From NCBI GenBank assembly GCA_020025915.1, contig JAHHRH010000003.1, positions 18,014-82,013 of the forward strand: DNA of 64,000 nt, read 5' to 3'. Below the pieces are notes generated by a model. That model made no database searches and was not told where the DNA came from. It saw only the letters and a program-made list of their open reading frames with translations. Numbering within the stretch: position 1 is the first letter of the stretch; every line of letters begins with the position of its first letter. This document shows positions 41,576 to 50,705 of the stretch, one piece after another. A program made the position numbers and the translations under genes. This stretch comes from Sutterella sp. GTDB taxonomy: Bacteria > Pseudomonadota > Gammaproteobacteria > Burkholderiales > Burkholderiaceae_F.

Positions 41576-42348
41576 GAAGTTTGATGACAAATGTGGGGCA
41601 ATTGGTCGTAAGCATTTTTAGGCGTATTGGTCGCTTTGGTCTTTTTGCTTGGACTTTGATATTGCGTCTTAGCGGTGCTCGTTTGGCTCCTGTGATTCAG
41701 CAAATCCATTTTATTGGGAACTATTCACTGCTTATTATTGCTGTGTCTGGTCTTTTCGTGGGTTTTGTGTTGGGGTTACAAGGCTATTACGTATTGGTGA
41801 CTTATGGGAGTGAGCAGGCTTTAGGGACGATGGTGGCTTTATCTCTAGTGAGAGAGTTAGGTCCTGTTGTGACTGCCCTTTTATTTGCGGGCCGTGCGGG
41901 TACGGCATTAACAGCCGAAATTGGTCTTATGCGTGCAGGTGAGCAACTGGCCGCTATGGAAATGATGGGGGTTGACCCTGTTAAGCGTGTATTGGCGCCA
42001 AGATTTATCGGAGCCTTCATCTCTATGCCGATCTTAGCTACGATTTTTTCTGCAGTTGGGATTATGGGGGCTTGGTTTGTCGGTGTTCAAATGATTGGAA
42101 CTGACAGTGGTGCTTTCTGGAGCCAAATGCAAAGTGCAGTAGATATTTGGGACGATATTTTTAACGGCTTTATTAAAAGTGTGGTATTCGGGATTGCGGT
42201 TGCTCTTGTAGCTCTTTTTCATGGTTATGTTGCTCGCCCAACCCCTGATGGTGTTTCTAGAGCAACGACAAGTACCGTGGTGATTTCTTCACTTTTAGTG
42301 CTCGGTTTGGACTTTATTATGACGGCGTGGATGTTCACCACAGTCTAA
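41572..42348 (+). CDS. mlaE: Phospholipid ABC transporter permease MlaE
   Basis: Inner-membrane permease, 258 aa with five to six hydrophobic segments and the conserved RELGPVVTALLFAGRAGTA stretch of the MlaE family. Starts ATGA-style inside the end of mlaF. Confidence 0.95.
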   Translation: MRSLMTNVGQLVVSIFRRIGRFGLFAWTLILRLSGARLAPVIQQIHFIGNYSLLIIAVSGLFVGFVLGLQGYYVLVTYGSEQALGTMVALSLVRELGPVVTALLFAGRAGTALTAEIGLMRAGEQLAAMEMMGVDPVKRVLAPRFIGAFISMPILATIFSAVGIMGAWFVGVQMIGTDSGAFWSQMQSAVDIWDDIFNGFIKSVVFGIAVALVALFHGYVARPTPDGVSRATTSTVVISSLLVLGLDFIMTAWMFTTV

Positions 42349-42369
42349 AAACAAAAAGGATCTTAGGTT

Positions 42370-42843
42370 ATGGACAAAAATCGCACCCTTGAATTTTATG
42401 TGGGGATCTTTGTGGTGTTGGGGTTTGTCGCCATGCTTTTTATGGCGCTTCAGGCTGCTAACTTAGGTAGTTTCACGTTTGGTCATAAGAGTTATACCGT
42501 GACCGCTGCGTTTGACAATATCGGTGGATTGAAGCCTCGTGCAGCGGTGAAGTCTGCAGGTGTGGTGGTGGGACGTGTACAGTCCGTCGTCTTTGATCCA
42601 CAGAGCTTTCAGGCGGTGGTGACCATGGAGATTGATGCGGCTTATCCCTTCCCAACGGATAGTTCGGCGAAGATTTTAACGGCTGGTTTGTTAGGCGAGC
42701 AATACATTGGTATTGAGCCAGGTGCTGATGAAGGGAATCTTGCAAACGGAGATGAAATTCGTCGCACTCAAAGCGCAGTGGTTTTGGAATCGTTGATTAG
42801 TCAATTTCTCTATAACACCGCCGAAAAGTCGGCTAACGAGTGA
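42370..42843 (+). CDS. mlaD: MCE-domain lipid-binding protein MlaD
   Basis: 157 aa: an N-terminal membrane anchor (about 10-30), then one MCE domain with VTAAFDNIGGLKPRAAVKSAGV. It forms the periplasmic hexameric ring on MlaFE. The mlaA start lies 20 bases after its stop. Confidence 0.94.
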   Translation: MDKNRTLEFYVGIFVVLGFVAMLFMALQAANLGSFTFGHKSYTVTAAFDNIGGLKPRAAVKSAGVVVGRVQSVVFDPQSFQAVVTMEIDAAYPFPTDSSAKILTAGLLGEQYIGIEPGADEGNLANGDEIRRTQSAVVLESLISQFLYNTAEKSANE

Positions 42844-42863
42844 CGAACAATAAGGAGAAGCCA

Positions 42864-43655
42864 ATGACGCCCTCGTTAAAAAAGTGGCTACCCGCGTCGG
42901 TCAGCATGGCTTTACTTGCGGGATGTGCTCAAGTGCCCCCGAATGCAGGTCAATCGCCTGAAGACCCGTACGAAAGCTTTAATCGCCAAATGTTTGCCTT
43001 TAACAATAACCTTGATCGTGCGGTGTTGAAGCCGGTGACGAAGGGTTATCGTTGGGTTGTCCCAGAAAAGGCTCGGGAAGGGATTTCTAATGTTATCGAT
43101 AACTTAGGGGAACCGAATAATGCACTTAACAATTTCTTACAGGGAAAAGTAAGTGAAGGGATAACATCGAGCTTCCGATTCTTGTTGAATTCAACGTTAG
43201 GTATTGGTGGCCTTTTGGACGTCGCTACCTGGGTTGGTATGGAGCGAGCGCCTGAAGATTTTGGACAAACCTTGGGGGTTTGGGGCGTGGGGGAAGGGCC
43301 TTATCTTGTGTTGCCATTGCTCGGCCCTTCGGGTGGTCGCGATGTGTTCCGTTGGCCGGTCAGTGCGGCAACTGACCCAATGACTTACGTTCTATGGAAT
43401 GAGGACTGGTATTGGCGCGTGAGTTATGCTGGGGTTGAGGCAGTGGATTTACGCTCGCGTATGATGGATGCTGGTCTGGACGATATGCGTGCCAATGTTG
43501 TTGATGAATATGTGGCAGTACGAAATGCATATCGTCAACAGCGTAGACATGCTATTGCAGACGGGACTCAGTCAGGCGAAGAAGAACTTGAGTCCTTGAC
43601 GCCGCTTTCATTTGATGATGATACGTCTGATAACAATACTGTAAAGGAACCATAA
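42864..43655 (+). CDS. mlaA: Outer-membrane lipoprotein MlaA (VacJ)
   Basis: Removes phospholipid from the outer leaflet of the outer membrane and hands it to MlaC. Start ATG 42864 after AAGGAGA gives 263 aa with lipobox LLAGC (Cys 21). DPYESFNRQMFAFNNNLDR and the hydrophobic donut region are recognisable. The C-terminal tail is acidic. In E. coli this gene is unlinked; here it sits in the operon. Confidence 0.95.
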   Translation: MTPSLKKWLPASVSMALLAGCAQVPPNAGQSPEDPYESFNRQMFAFNNNLDRAVLKPVTKGYRWVVPEKAREGISNVIDNLGEPNNALNNFLQGKVSEGITSSFRFLLNSTLGIGGLLDVATWVGMERAPEDFGQTLGVWGVGEGPYLVLPLLGPSGGRDVFRWPVSAATDPMTYVLWNEDWYWRVSYAGVEAVDLRSRMMDAGLDDMRANVVDEYVAVRNAYRQQRRHAIADGTQSGEEELESLTPLSFDDDTSDNNTVKEP

Positions 43656-44296
43656 TGCAAAGACGAGATTTGATTTTAGCAACTGCTGTTAGCATGGCAT
43701 TCGTTTCGTGTCCCGTGTTTGCGAAACAGGAACAGGACCCTTTCGAATGGGTTTTGTCTGTGAGTAACGGGATTTTGCAAGAAATAAAAGCTAATCCTCA
43801 GTTACATGCGGGTGACCCAGTGGCTTTACAGGCACTTGTCGACAACCGTGTGATGGCCTGCGTCGACTTTACGATGATGACTCGCATGACTGTGGGCCCG
43901 AAGTGGCGTCAAGCTTCACCAGAAGAGCGCCAACGTTTGATGACGGGTTTTGAAAAGCTTTTGATTCGTATTTATTCTGGCGCTCTCAAGAATGTGAAGG
44001 ATCATACGTGTGAATTGCGACCAACGCGCAATCGCAAGGTCAAGGACGAAATGGTGATTCGTACGCTCTTGAAAGCGCAGGGGCAACCTGATATTGGCCT
44101 TGATTATCGAATTTACTGTAATAAAGCTGGCGAGTGGAAGATCGTTGACGTAAATGTAGAAGGTATTTGGATGGTTGAAAACTATCGATCCCAGTTTGCG
44201 TCCACATTGAATCAAGATGGTGTTCCAGGGTTGATTCGTCTTTTAGAAGAGAAAACTGATGCCTTGGTGGATGCTAATGCACAAAAGACCAAGTAA
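43655..44296 (+). CDS. mlaC: Periplasmic phospholipid carrier MlaC
   Basis: 213 aa: signal peptide (about 1-23), then the Tol_Tol_Ttg2 domain with DFTMMTRMTVGPKWRQASPE and VDVNVEGIWMVENYRSQF. It shuttles lipid between MlaA and MlaFEDB. It starts inside the mlaA stop (TAATG). Confidence 0.95.
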   Translation: MQRRDLILATAVSMAFVSCPVFAKQEQDPFEWVLSVSNGILQEIKANPQLHAGDPVALQALVDNRVMACVDFTMMTRMTVGPKWRQASPEERQRLMTGFEKLLIRIYSGALKNVKDHTCELRPTRNRKVKDEMVIRTLLKAQGQPDIGLDYRIYCNKAGEWKIVDVNVEGIWMVENYRSQFASTLNQDGVPGLIRLLEEKTDALVDANAQKTK

Positions 44297-44299
44297 CCT

Positions 44300-44560
44300 A
44301 TGAAGTTCAATACATCTCACTTAACCTTTGTTGAAGCCTCGAAAGCTAAGGCACAAGTCGTTCAAGCTACGCGTAATGGTGATTACACGTTGGATTTTGA
44401 AGGTGTTGTTCGTGTTGATAGTACGGTGTTGGCACTGGCACTCTATGCCTATCGTCAAGCGAAAGCTGCGGGCAAAGAGTTAACTCTGCTATCTGTGCCG
44501 TCAGGGTTTATGGAGCTAGTAAAACTCTACGGTTTGGAGACTTTACTTAAACCTCATTAA
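44300..44560 (+). CDS. mlaB: STAS-domain protein MlaB
   Basis: 86-aa STAS protein, cytoplasmic regulator of MlaF. RVDSTVLALALYAYRQA carries the conserved Asp-Ser of the STAS loop. Last gene of the mlaFEDACB operon. Confidence 0.88.
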   Translation: MKFNTSHLTFVEASKAKAQVVQATRNGDYTLDFEGVVRVDSTVLALALYAYRQAKAAGKELTLLSVPSGFMELVKLYGLETLLKPH

Positions 44561-44573
44561 AATAAGTCATGTT

Positions 44574-44600
44574 AACGGCGCGGCTATCCGCGCCGTTTCT
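44574..44600 (+). terminator. Terminator after mlaB
   Basis: AACGGCGCGG (44574-44583), CTAT loop, CCGCGCCGTT (44588-44597), followed by TCTATG. Very stable stem, short T-tract. Confidence 0.75.
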
Positions 44601-44715
44601 ATGTCAATTCTTGATTGACTCTACCATTGTGGGGGTGATTGTGTTAGTTTTCGGAAGGCATAACACCTTTTGAACTAGAGTCACGCTCTTACTCAACTTC
44701 TTACGAAAAAACACC

Positions 44716-45969
44716 ATGCAACAGCTAAAAATCAATGGCGGTCACCGTCTTGTCGGCGAAATACGTGCTTCTGGAGCCAAGAATGCAACATTACCTATTT
44801 TGGCTGCTTCTTTGTTGACGGCAGATGATTTAGTGCTTCATAACGTGCCTGATTTGGCTGATGTGCGTACGATGCTAAAGTTGCTGGCTGGCATGGGTGT
44901 TAAAGTCCAGCGAGCAGGTACGGATGTTACTCTTAACGCGAGTACAGTGACGAGCACGATTGCTCCTTACGATTTAGTCAAGACGATGCGAGCCTCAGTG
45001 TTGACATTGTGTCCGTTGGTTGCGCGCTTTGGTAGTGCGGATGTGAGTTTGCCCGGGGGATGTGCTATTGGTGCCCGCCCAGTAGATCAGCATATTCGTG
45101 GCCTTCGTCAGTTAGGAGCGAAAGTTGAGATCGATCATGGATATGTGCGCGCGACATCATCGCGCTTGACAGGTGCACATATCGTGACAGATATGGTGAC
45201 AGTGACAGGTACAGAAAACCTGGTGATGGCTGCTGTGTTAGCAGATGGATGCACTGTGATTGAGAACGCTGCTCGAGAACCTGAAGTTGTGGATCTTTGT
45301 AACTGTCTCAGTGCGATGGGAGCTCGCATTCAGGGGGCGGGAACACCTGTTCTCTATATTGAAGGGGTAAAGCAGCTTCATGGCGCAGAACATACAGTAA
45401 TTGCTGATCGCATTGAGGCTGGTTCATTCTTTGTTGCATCAGTAGTGACGCAAGGCGACGTCTTGGTGACTCATTGTCAACCAGGTCATATGGAAGTTGT
45501 GTTGGATAAATTACGTCGTTGTGGTGCTCAACTCGATATTGGCAATGATTGGGTTCGTGTGCGTATGGACGGTCGTCCTCAGCCTGTGTCAATTCGTACT
45601 GTACCTCACCCAGGGTTTCCAACAGATATGCAGGCGCAGTTCATGACATTGAATTGTTTGGCTACAGGGACTGCTCATATTACAGAAACGATTTTTGAGA
45701 ATCGTTTCATGCATGTGCCGGAACTTTTGCGTCTTGGTGCTCATATTACGATTGAAGGCCACACTGCAATTGTTGAAGGTGTGCCTGAGCTCACTGGTGC
45801 TACGATTATGGCAACCGACCTGCGTGCATCTGCATCGTTGGTGATTGCAGCGTTAGCAGCACAAGGGAGTAGTACTGTTGATCGTATTTATCACCTAGAT
45901 CGCGGCTATGAGCGTATGGAAGATAAGTTGCGTCAGTTAGGTGCGGATATTGTGCGCGTTGACGATTGA
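44716..45969 (+). CDS. murA: UDP-N-acetylglucosamine 1-carboxyvinyltransferase
   Basis: First committed step of peptidoglycan synthesis. 417 aa, catalytic Cys 116 in PGGCAIGARPVD (fosfomycin target, sensitive type). KNATLPILAASLL and the C-terminal RGYERMEDKLRQLGA are typical. In relatives it heads a murA-hisGDCBHAFIE cluster; here only hisI follows. Confidence 0.97.
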   Translation: MQQLKINGGHRLVGEIRASGAKNATLPILAASLLTADDLVLHNVPDLADVRTMLKLLAGMGVKVQRAGTDVTLNASTVTSTIAPYDLVKTMRASVLTLCPLVARFGSADVSLPGGCAIGARPVDQHIRGLRQLGAKVEIDHGYVRATSSRLTGAHIVTDMVTVTGTENLVMAAVLADGCTVIENAAREPEVVDLCNCLSAMGARIQGAGTPVLYIEGVKQLHGAEHTVIADRIEAGSFFVASVVTQGDVLVTHCQPGHMEVVLDKLRRCGAQLDIGNDWVRVRMDGRPQPVSIRTVPHPGFPTDMQAQFMTLNCLATGTAHITETIFENRFMHVPELLRLGAHITIEGHTAIVEGVPELTGATIMATDLRASASLVIAALAAQGSSTVDRIYHLDRGYERMEDKLRQLGADIVRVDD

Positions 45970-46012
45970 AAAAAGCGTTAGCTAGGTGTGCTTATGCAAA
46001 ACGGAGAAGCAA

Positions 46013-46393
46013 ATGAGTTGGATTGATGAAGTTCACTTTAACGATGAAGGCTTGGTACCCGTCATTGTGCAGGATGCTGAGACGCGTCGTGTATTGATGT
46101 TTGCTTGGGCTAATAAAGAAGCGCTCGAAGAAACGGCGGCTACCGGGCGCGGCGTTTACTTCTCTAGATCTCGTGGTCAGGTTTGGTGTAAAGGCAAGTC
46201 GTCAGGCAATGAGCAACGTGTGTTAGGCATGCAACTTGATACAGATGGAAAGGCGGTTTTGTATCTTGTTGATCAGCAAGGAGGGGTAGCATGCCATACG
46301 GGGCATACAAGCTGCTTCTGGCGTGAGCTTGGTTCTGGTGGTTGGCGTGAATTTGAGCCTGTGATCCGCGCCCCAGAGGATATGTATCGATAA
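46013..46393 (+). CDS. hisI: Orphan phosphoribosyl-AMP cyclohydrolase HisI with altered metal motif
   Basis: Family function: opens the PR-AMP ring in histidine synthesis. Start ATG 46013 after CGGAGA gives 126 aa. DEGLVPVIVQDAETRRVLMF, YFSRSRGQVWCKGKSSGN and ACHTGHTSCF are conserved. The family's D-C-D-x-D motif reads D-T-D-G-K here, so the Cys and the third Asp are lost. No other his gene is adjacent and no hisE follows. It may be inactive or repurposed. Confidence 0.85.
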   Translation: MSWIDEVHFNDEGLVPVIVQDAETRRVLMFAWANKEALEETAATGRGVYFSRSRGQVWCKGKSSGNEQRVLGMQLDTDGKAVLYLVDQQGGVACHTGHTSCFWRELGSGGWREFEPVIRAPEDMYR

Positions 46394-46604
46394 CGATCAA
46401 ATGAAGATATACCTAAGCGATGACGCTCATACCACTCTAAGGAAGTATAGTGAACATCAAAAAAACATCATAATGGCTTATCGCCTGAAAAGCTTGGGGA
46501 TGGTAAGCTTAGGATAACGCTGATCATTACAATTGGTATTGTGCTTTAAAAGAATCCTTGTATGAAGCATGGGTTCGCAAGCATTACTCTTGATAGAGGT
46601 TTCC
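46394..46604. other. 211-base spacer where hisE would normally lie
   Basis: No gene and no recognisable hisE remnant. A directly repeated AAGCTT-containing segment lies near 46489-46510. A promoter for hinT is expected here but none is convincing. Confidence 0.4.
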
Positions 46605-46946
46605 ATGCAACTTGACGATTGTCTGTTTTGCCGGATCGCACGTGGAGAAATCCCCGCATCCAAGGTTTATGAAGATGAGGAAGTACTTGCTTTCCGAGAC
46701 ATCAATCCGAAGGCGCCGATTCATTTTCTGATTATCCCGAAAAAACATATTCAGTCTTTGGCTCAGGCTGAGCCTGAAGATTCTGTGCTTTTGGGTAAAA
46801 TGCTCGGATTAACGCGTACGTTAGCATTGCAGGAAGGTGCAAAGAACGGCTTCCGCGTCATTATCAACACTGGTCGCGATGGCGGTCAGGAAGTTGGTCA
46901 TTTACACATTCATGTTCTTGGCGGTCCTCAGCCTTGGACGAAATAA
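46605..46946 (+). CDS. hinT: HIT-family nucleotide hydrolase HinT
   Basis: Purine nucleoside phosphoramidase. 113 aa from ATG 46605 (MQLDDCLFCRIARGEIP); the catalytic triad motif HLHIHVLGG is at the C-terminus. Sits between the his remnant and tatA, its normal place in Burkholderiales. Confidence 0.95.
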   Translation: MQLDDCLFCRIARGEIPASKVYEDEEVLAFRDINPKAPIHFLIIPKKHIQSLAQAEPEDSVLLGKMLGLTRTLALQEGAKNGFRVIINTGRDGGQEVGHLHIHVLGGPQPWTK

Positions 46947-46962
46947 TCTCAGGAGAGAAAAA

Positions 46963-47184
46963 ATGGGTTCCCTTTCTATTTGGCACTGGTTGATCGTTTT
47001 GGTCATTGTTGTGCTGGTTTTTGGTACGGGCAAGCTTAAGAATATGGGTAAGGACCTTGGTGGTGCGATCAAGGGCTTTAAGGATGGTATGAAGGAAGGT
47101 GAAGAAGCGCCTAAGAAAGAAATTGCCCAAGATAAGGCTAACACCGTTGATGTGGAAGCCAAGGATAAGACGAACGCCTCTTAA
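46963..47184 (+). CDS. tatA: Sec-independent translocase protein TatA
   Basis: 73 aa: N-terminal membrane helix (about 4-21), the FGTGKLKNMGKDLG hinge and an amphipathic helix, then an acidic tail. Forms the Tat pore. SD AGGAGAG precedes ATG 46963. A longer frame begins inside hinT and is not used. Confidence 0.95.
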   Translation: MGSLSIWHWLIVLVIVVLVFGTGKLKNMGKDLGGAIKGFKDGMKEGEEAPKKEIAQDKANTVDVEAKDKTNAS

Positions 47185-47250
47185 TCTGTTCAGATCTTGA
47201 TCGTATAGAGATCAAGTGAAGATAGTGAGCGTATGATGCTTAAGCTAACG

Positions 47251-47280
47251 GCCGCGGCAGTCTTTGGGGCTGACCGCGGC
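47251..47280 (+). repeat. GC-rich hairpin between tatA and tatB
   Basis: GCCGCGG and CAG (47251-47260) pair with CTG and CCGCGGC (47270-47280, one A bulged), followed by TCTTTAG. It may reduce tatB relative to tatA, which is needed in excess. Confidence 0.5.
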
Positions 47281-47305
47281 TCTTTAGTGAAAGACAAGGA
47301 TAAAC

Positions 47306-47911
47306 ATGTTTGACTTCGGTTTCAGTGAGATGTTGGTTATCGGTACGATTGCTCTTGTGGTACTTGGGCCAGAACGACTGCCGACAGTAGCTCGTACAGC
47401 GGGAGAATGGATTGGAAAAGCGCAGCGTTTTGTTGCACAGGTTAAATCCGACATCAACCGAGAGACGGAACTCGCAGAACTCAAACGGATTCAGGATGAG
47501 GCCAAGGTTCTCGCCAACGATGTGAAGTCTACGGTTGAGAAGTCCGCGTCCTCAATCGAAAAAGAGGTTCAATCTGTTTCGTTTAATACAAAAGATGCGG
47601 TATCCCAAGCGCAGGACAGCTTGAAAGAAATAGAAGAGTCTGTGAACAAAATGGCTTCGGCTGGCACTAGCGATGAAATCGCAGATTTCTACGGTTGGGG
47701 AGATAGCTCTACAACAGCTGAGCCGATGTACAAGTGGGAAGAGCCCAAGACCTTTACTAAGAGATATCATGCGGGGCCTTCGGTGGATGAGCTTGCACAT
47801 GAAATTGCAAAGCTTCGTCGAGAGTTAGGCATGAGGGATGCTCAGTTGGGTGGCAATAATCGTCGTTTGGCCGCTCGCGCTAGAACGAATCGTCCTCGTA
47901 TTTATCGATAA
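47306..47911 (+). CDS. tatB: Sec-independent translocase protein TatB
   Basis: 201 aa; MFDFGFSEMLVIGTIALVVLGPERLP is the TatB membrane helix and hinge, followed by a long charged helix and a basic C-terminus. Acts with TatC as receptor for twin-arginine signal peptides. Confidence 0.95.
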   Translation: MFDFGFSEMLVIGTIALVVLGPERLPTVARTAGEWIGKAQRFVAQVKSDINRETELAELKRIQDEAKVLANDVKSTVEKSASSIEKEVQSVSFNTKDAVSQAQDSLKEIEESVNKMASAGTSDEIADFYGWGDSSTTAEPMYKWEEPKTFTKRYHAGPSVDELAHEIAKLRRELGMRDAQLGGNNRRLAARARTNRPRIYR

Positions 47912-47920
47912 AACACAGCT

Positions 47921-48712
47921 ATGGCAGAAAATCAAAAACAGCTTGAAGCTCCTGATGACCCCGCCAACGAACAACCGTTGGTGAGCCATTTGATAGAACT
48001 CCGAAATCGTACCGTTAAGTCCGCTATTGCCGTTTTGGTGGTCTTTGCTTGTCTTTCCCCTTTTATGAAGCAAATCTTTGACTTCTTGAGTCAGCCGTTG
48101 ATGGTTGCGCTACCTCAAGGAGTGAAGTTGCTTGCTACTGGGGTGGTGGCTCCTTTTATGGTGCCACTAAAAGTTACGTTATTTGTGGCTTTTTTAATTG
48201 CGTTGCCGTTTGTACTCTATCAGTTGTGGGCCTATGTGGCTCCTGCGCTTTATCGTAGAGAAAAACGCCTGGCGCTTCCAATTTTAGTGTCATCGATTAC
48301 GATGTTTGCGGTTGGGATGGCGTATTGCTATTTCGTTGTTTTCCGCATGGTTTTCCAATTTATTGCTGGTTTCTCACCTGATAGCGTGAACTTTGCACCA
48401 GACATCGATTCTTATTTCAGCTTTGTGTTGACGATGTTTGTGGCTTTCGGTTTGACGTTTGAGGTGCCGATTGTTGTGATGGTGCTTAACCATGTCGGTT
48501 TAGCATCTTATGAAAAGCTAGTGAAAGCACGCCCGTTTGTGATTGTTGGTGCTTTTGTGATTGCTGCCATTTTTACACCGCCAGATGTGCTTTCTCAGTT
48601 GCTCTTAGCTTTGCCGTTGGTTATTTTGTTCCAAGCGGGCATTTGGCTTGTGAAGTTCTTCGGAAAAACTCAGGAAGATATCGATGCCATGCCAGATGAC
48701 AAAGACGAATAA
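47921..48712 (+). CDS. tatC: Sec-independent translocase protein TatC
   Basis: 263 aa with six membrane helices; the N-terminal SHLIELRNR and YQLWAYVAPALYRREKR loops are the signal-peptide binding regions. Starts 10 bases after tatB. Confidence 0.96.
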   Translation: MAENQKQLEAPDDPANEQPLVSHLIELRNRTVKSAIAVLVVFACLSPFMKQIFDFLSQPLMVALPQGVKLLATGVVAPFMVPLKVTLFVAFLIALPFVLYQLWAYVAPALYRREKRLALPILVSSITMFAVGMAYCYFVVFRMVFQFIAGFSPDSVNFAPDIDSYFSFVLTMFVAFGLTFEVPIVVMVLNHVGLASYEKLVKARPFVIVGAFVIAAIFTPPDVLSQLLLALPLVILFQAGIWLVKFFGKTQEDIDAMPDDKDE

Positions 48713-48723
48713 ATTTTAGATAA

Positions 48724-48750
48724 GAAAACGCGCCTTCTAGGCGCGTTTTC
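48724..48750 (+). terminator. Bidirectional terminator, tatC / degS-like
   Basis: GAAAACGCGCC-TTCTA-GGCGCGTTTTC, a perfect 11-bp stem with A- and T-rich ends. It lies between the tatC stop and the stop of the opposing protease gene. Confidence 0.92.
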
Positions 48751-48753
48751 TAT

Positions 48754-49905
48754 TTAGGGCACGGTACTAATGGTGTCAATGGTAGCCGATCCGCTTTGTG
48801 CACGTTCGATAGCATTCTTTGGACGCTCGCCTGGAGTGACTGTTAAAGTGACGAGTTGCGTTCCTCGAAGTACTTCCACTTCTACAGGAATGCCTGGTTT
48901 TAGTGCTGCGATGATTTGAAGTACGCGATTGACGTGAAAAATTTCTTCGCCATTAATTTTTTTCAAAATATCGAAAGCATGGAGTCCAGCTTGAGCAGCG
49001 GGACTTTTGCTAAGGACGTGACTTACCATCACTCCTTGCGAGACGGCGAGTCCTAAATCTTGAGCGAACTCTCGGGAGAGCTGACGTGGGACAAAACCAA
49101 AATATCCACGTTCAACAACTTTGCCTTCCATGAGGCTCGGTAGTACGCGCTCGATGATGGAGCTTGGAATAGCAAAACCGATACCGATAAAGCCGTCAGA
49201 TTGCTCAGGGGAGAAAATGGCTGTATTGATGCCAATGAGCTCTCCTTGAGCATTAATAAGAGCACCTCCCGAATTTCCTTGGTTAATGGCAGCGTCTGTT
49301 TGAATGAAGTCTTCGTAATTGTTGAGCCCTAAACCATGACGTCCTAATGCGGAAATAATGCCTGCTGTAACTGTTTGCCCGACATCAAAGGGGTTCCCAA
49401 TAGCTAACACGGATTGCCCAATACGCAATCGTGTGCTATCACCAATAGTCACTGTTGGCAGATCTTTTTCATGAATCTGTAGAAGTGCTAGATCTGTTTC
49501 GGGGTCACTCCCAACAAGGGTTGCTTCTATTTGGCGACCGTCTGGTAGGCCTACAAAGAGGCCTTTGATTGCCATGACAACATGATAATTTGTTAGGACG
49601 TGACCGTCGGTTGATACAATAACCCCGCTACCAAGCGTATCGAAATCTTGTTCAGGCAAGCTATTCCAGTTGGTGCCAATTTGTTCGGCTCGTGCGCCTG
49701 GATCATCGTGACGAGTAAAGATGGTAACAACTGCAGGTGCGGCTTTACTGACAGCTTCACTAAAATCAGGGACGGTAAGCCCACTCGCTTTGTTCGAAGA
49801 GGGCAACCATGTTGGTTGCCAATTGGTGGTGAGGGTGGCTACGGTTACAATGCCAAGACCAACTGTGACAGATTGGGCAAAAGCTAGCCACAACTTACGG
49901 ATCAT
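48754..49905 (-). CDS. DegS-like trypsin-type periplasmic protease with one PDZ domain
   Basis: 383 aa: N-terminal membrane anchor (about 8-28), protease domain with triad His 108 (TNYHVV), Asp 138 (DPETDLAL) and Ser 212 (QGNSGGAL), then a single PDZ domain (RGYFGFVPRQLSREFAQDLG). One PDZ and an anchor fit the DegS/HhoB type that senses envelope stress. It faces tatC and diverges from nif3. Confidence 0.9.
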   Translation of the reverse strand: MIRKLWLAFAQSVTVGLGIVTVATLTTNWQPTWLPSSNKASGLTVPDFSEAVSKAAPAVVTIFTRHDDPGARAEQIGTNWNSLPEQDFDTLGSGVIVSTDGHVLTNYHVVMAIKGLFVGLPDGRQIEATLVGSDPETDLALLQIHEKDLPTVTIGDSTRLRIGQSVLAIGNPFDVGQTVTAGIISALGRHGLGLNNYEDFIQTDAAINQGNSGGALINAQGELIGINTAIFSPEQSDGFIGIGFAIPSSIIERVLPSLMEGKVVERGYFGFVPRQLSREFAQDLGLAVSQGVMVSHVLSKSPAAQAGLHAFDILKKINGEEIFHVNRVLQIIAALKPGIPVEVEVLRGTQLVTLTVTPGERPKNAIERAQSGSATIDTISTVP

Positions 49906-49952
49906 GGAAACTTGCTCCGAACAAAAAAGACTAAAAAAGGAAAGGATACATT

Positions 49953-50705
49953 ATGCAGACTCGTGCATTGATTGACTACTTAAATGAGTATCTTTGCGTT
50001 TCAATTTTCAAAGATTACGCCCCCAATGGCCTTCAAGTGGAAGGGAAACCAGAAATCAAGCGCATTGTGATTGGTGTTAGTGCAAGCCAAGCGCTCATTG
50101 ATTATGCGGTCTCGGTCGGCGCAGACTGTGTTTTGGTACATCATGGGTGGTTTTGGAAGGGGGAAAAATCAGAAATCACAGGGATGAAGTATCGACGATT
50201 GAAGTCATTGATATCTGCAGATATCAATTTGATTGCTTATCATTTACCGTTAGATGCTCATCCTGAAGTCGGGAACAATGTTCAAATTGCTCGTCTTTTA
50301 GGTCTTACGATTACAGAACAAATGGGACATTATGATCTGTTGTGCTTGGGGACGCTAAATGATGGTCCGATGCCGTTAGATCGGTTTGTCAAAGTTGTAG
50401 AGACGGCTTTTGGACGTAAGCCTTTAGTGTTAGGGAAGCCGGTTGATGAAGTGCGTCGAGTTGGATGGTGTTCTGGAGCAGCTCAGGATGAAATAGTTGA
50501 TGCTGCACTTCAGGGGTGTGATGTTTATCTTTCTGGCGAAGTGTCTGAACGTACTACGTATGAAGCTCGAGAAAACGGTATTGTATATTTGGCTACAGGT
50601 CATTATGCAACAGAAAAGTGTGGTATTCAGGCTTTAGGTAGGCATTTGGAGACAGTGTTTCCTGAGCTTGAGGTTAGCTTTTTCCTGGATGAAAACCCTG
50701 TTTAA
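49953..50705 (+). CDS. Nif3-like dinuclear metal centre protein (YbgI family)
   Basis: 250 aa. Metal ligands in LVHHGWFWKGE, YHLPLDAHPEVGNN and ATGHYATEKCGIQALG. Related proteins act as GTP cyclohydrolase-like or Nif3 enzymes, but the cellular role is uncertain. In Burkholderiales the bc1 genes petABC usually come next; here sspA does. Confidence 0.92.
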   Translation: MQTRALIDYLNEYLCVSIFKDYAPNGLQVEGKPEIKRIVIGVSASQALIDYAVSVGADCVLVHHGWFWKGEKSEITGMKYRRLKSLISADINLIAYHLPLDAHPEVGNNVQIARLLGLTITEQMGHYDLLCLGTLNDGPMPLDRFVKVVETAFGRKPLVLGKPVDEVRRVGWCSGAAQDEIVDAALQGCDVYLSGEVSERTTYEARENGIVYLATGHYATEKCGIQALGRHLETVFPELEVSFFLDENPV

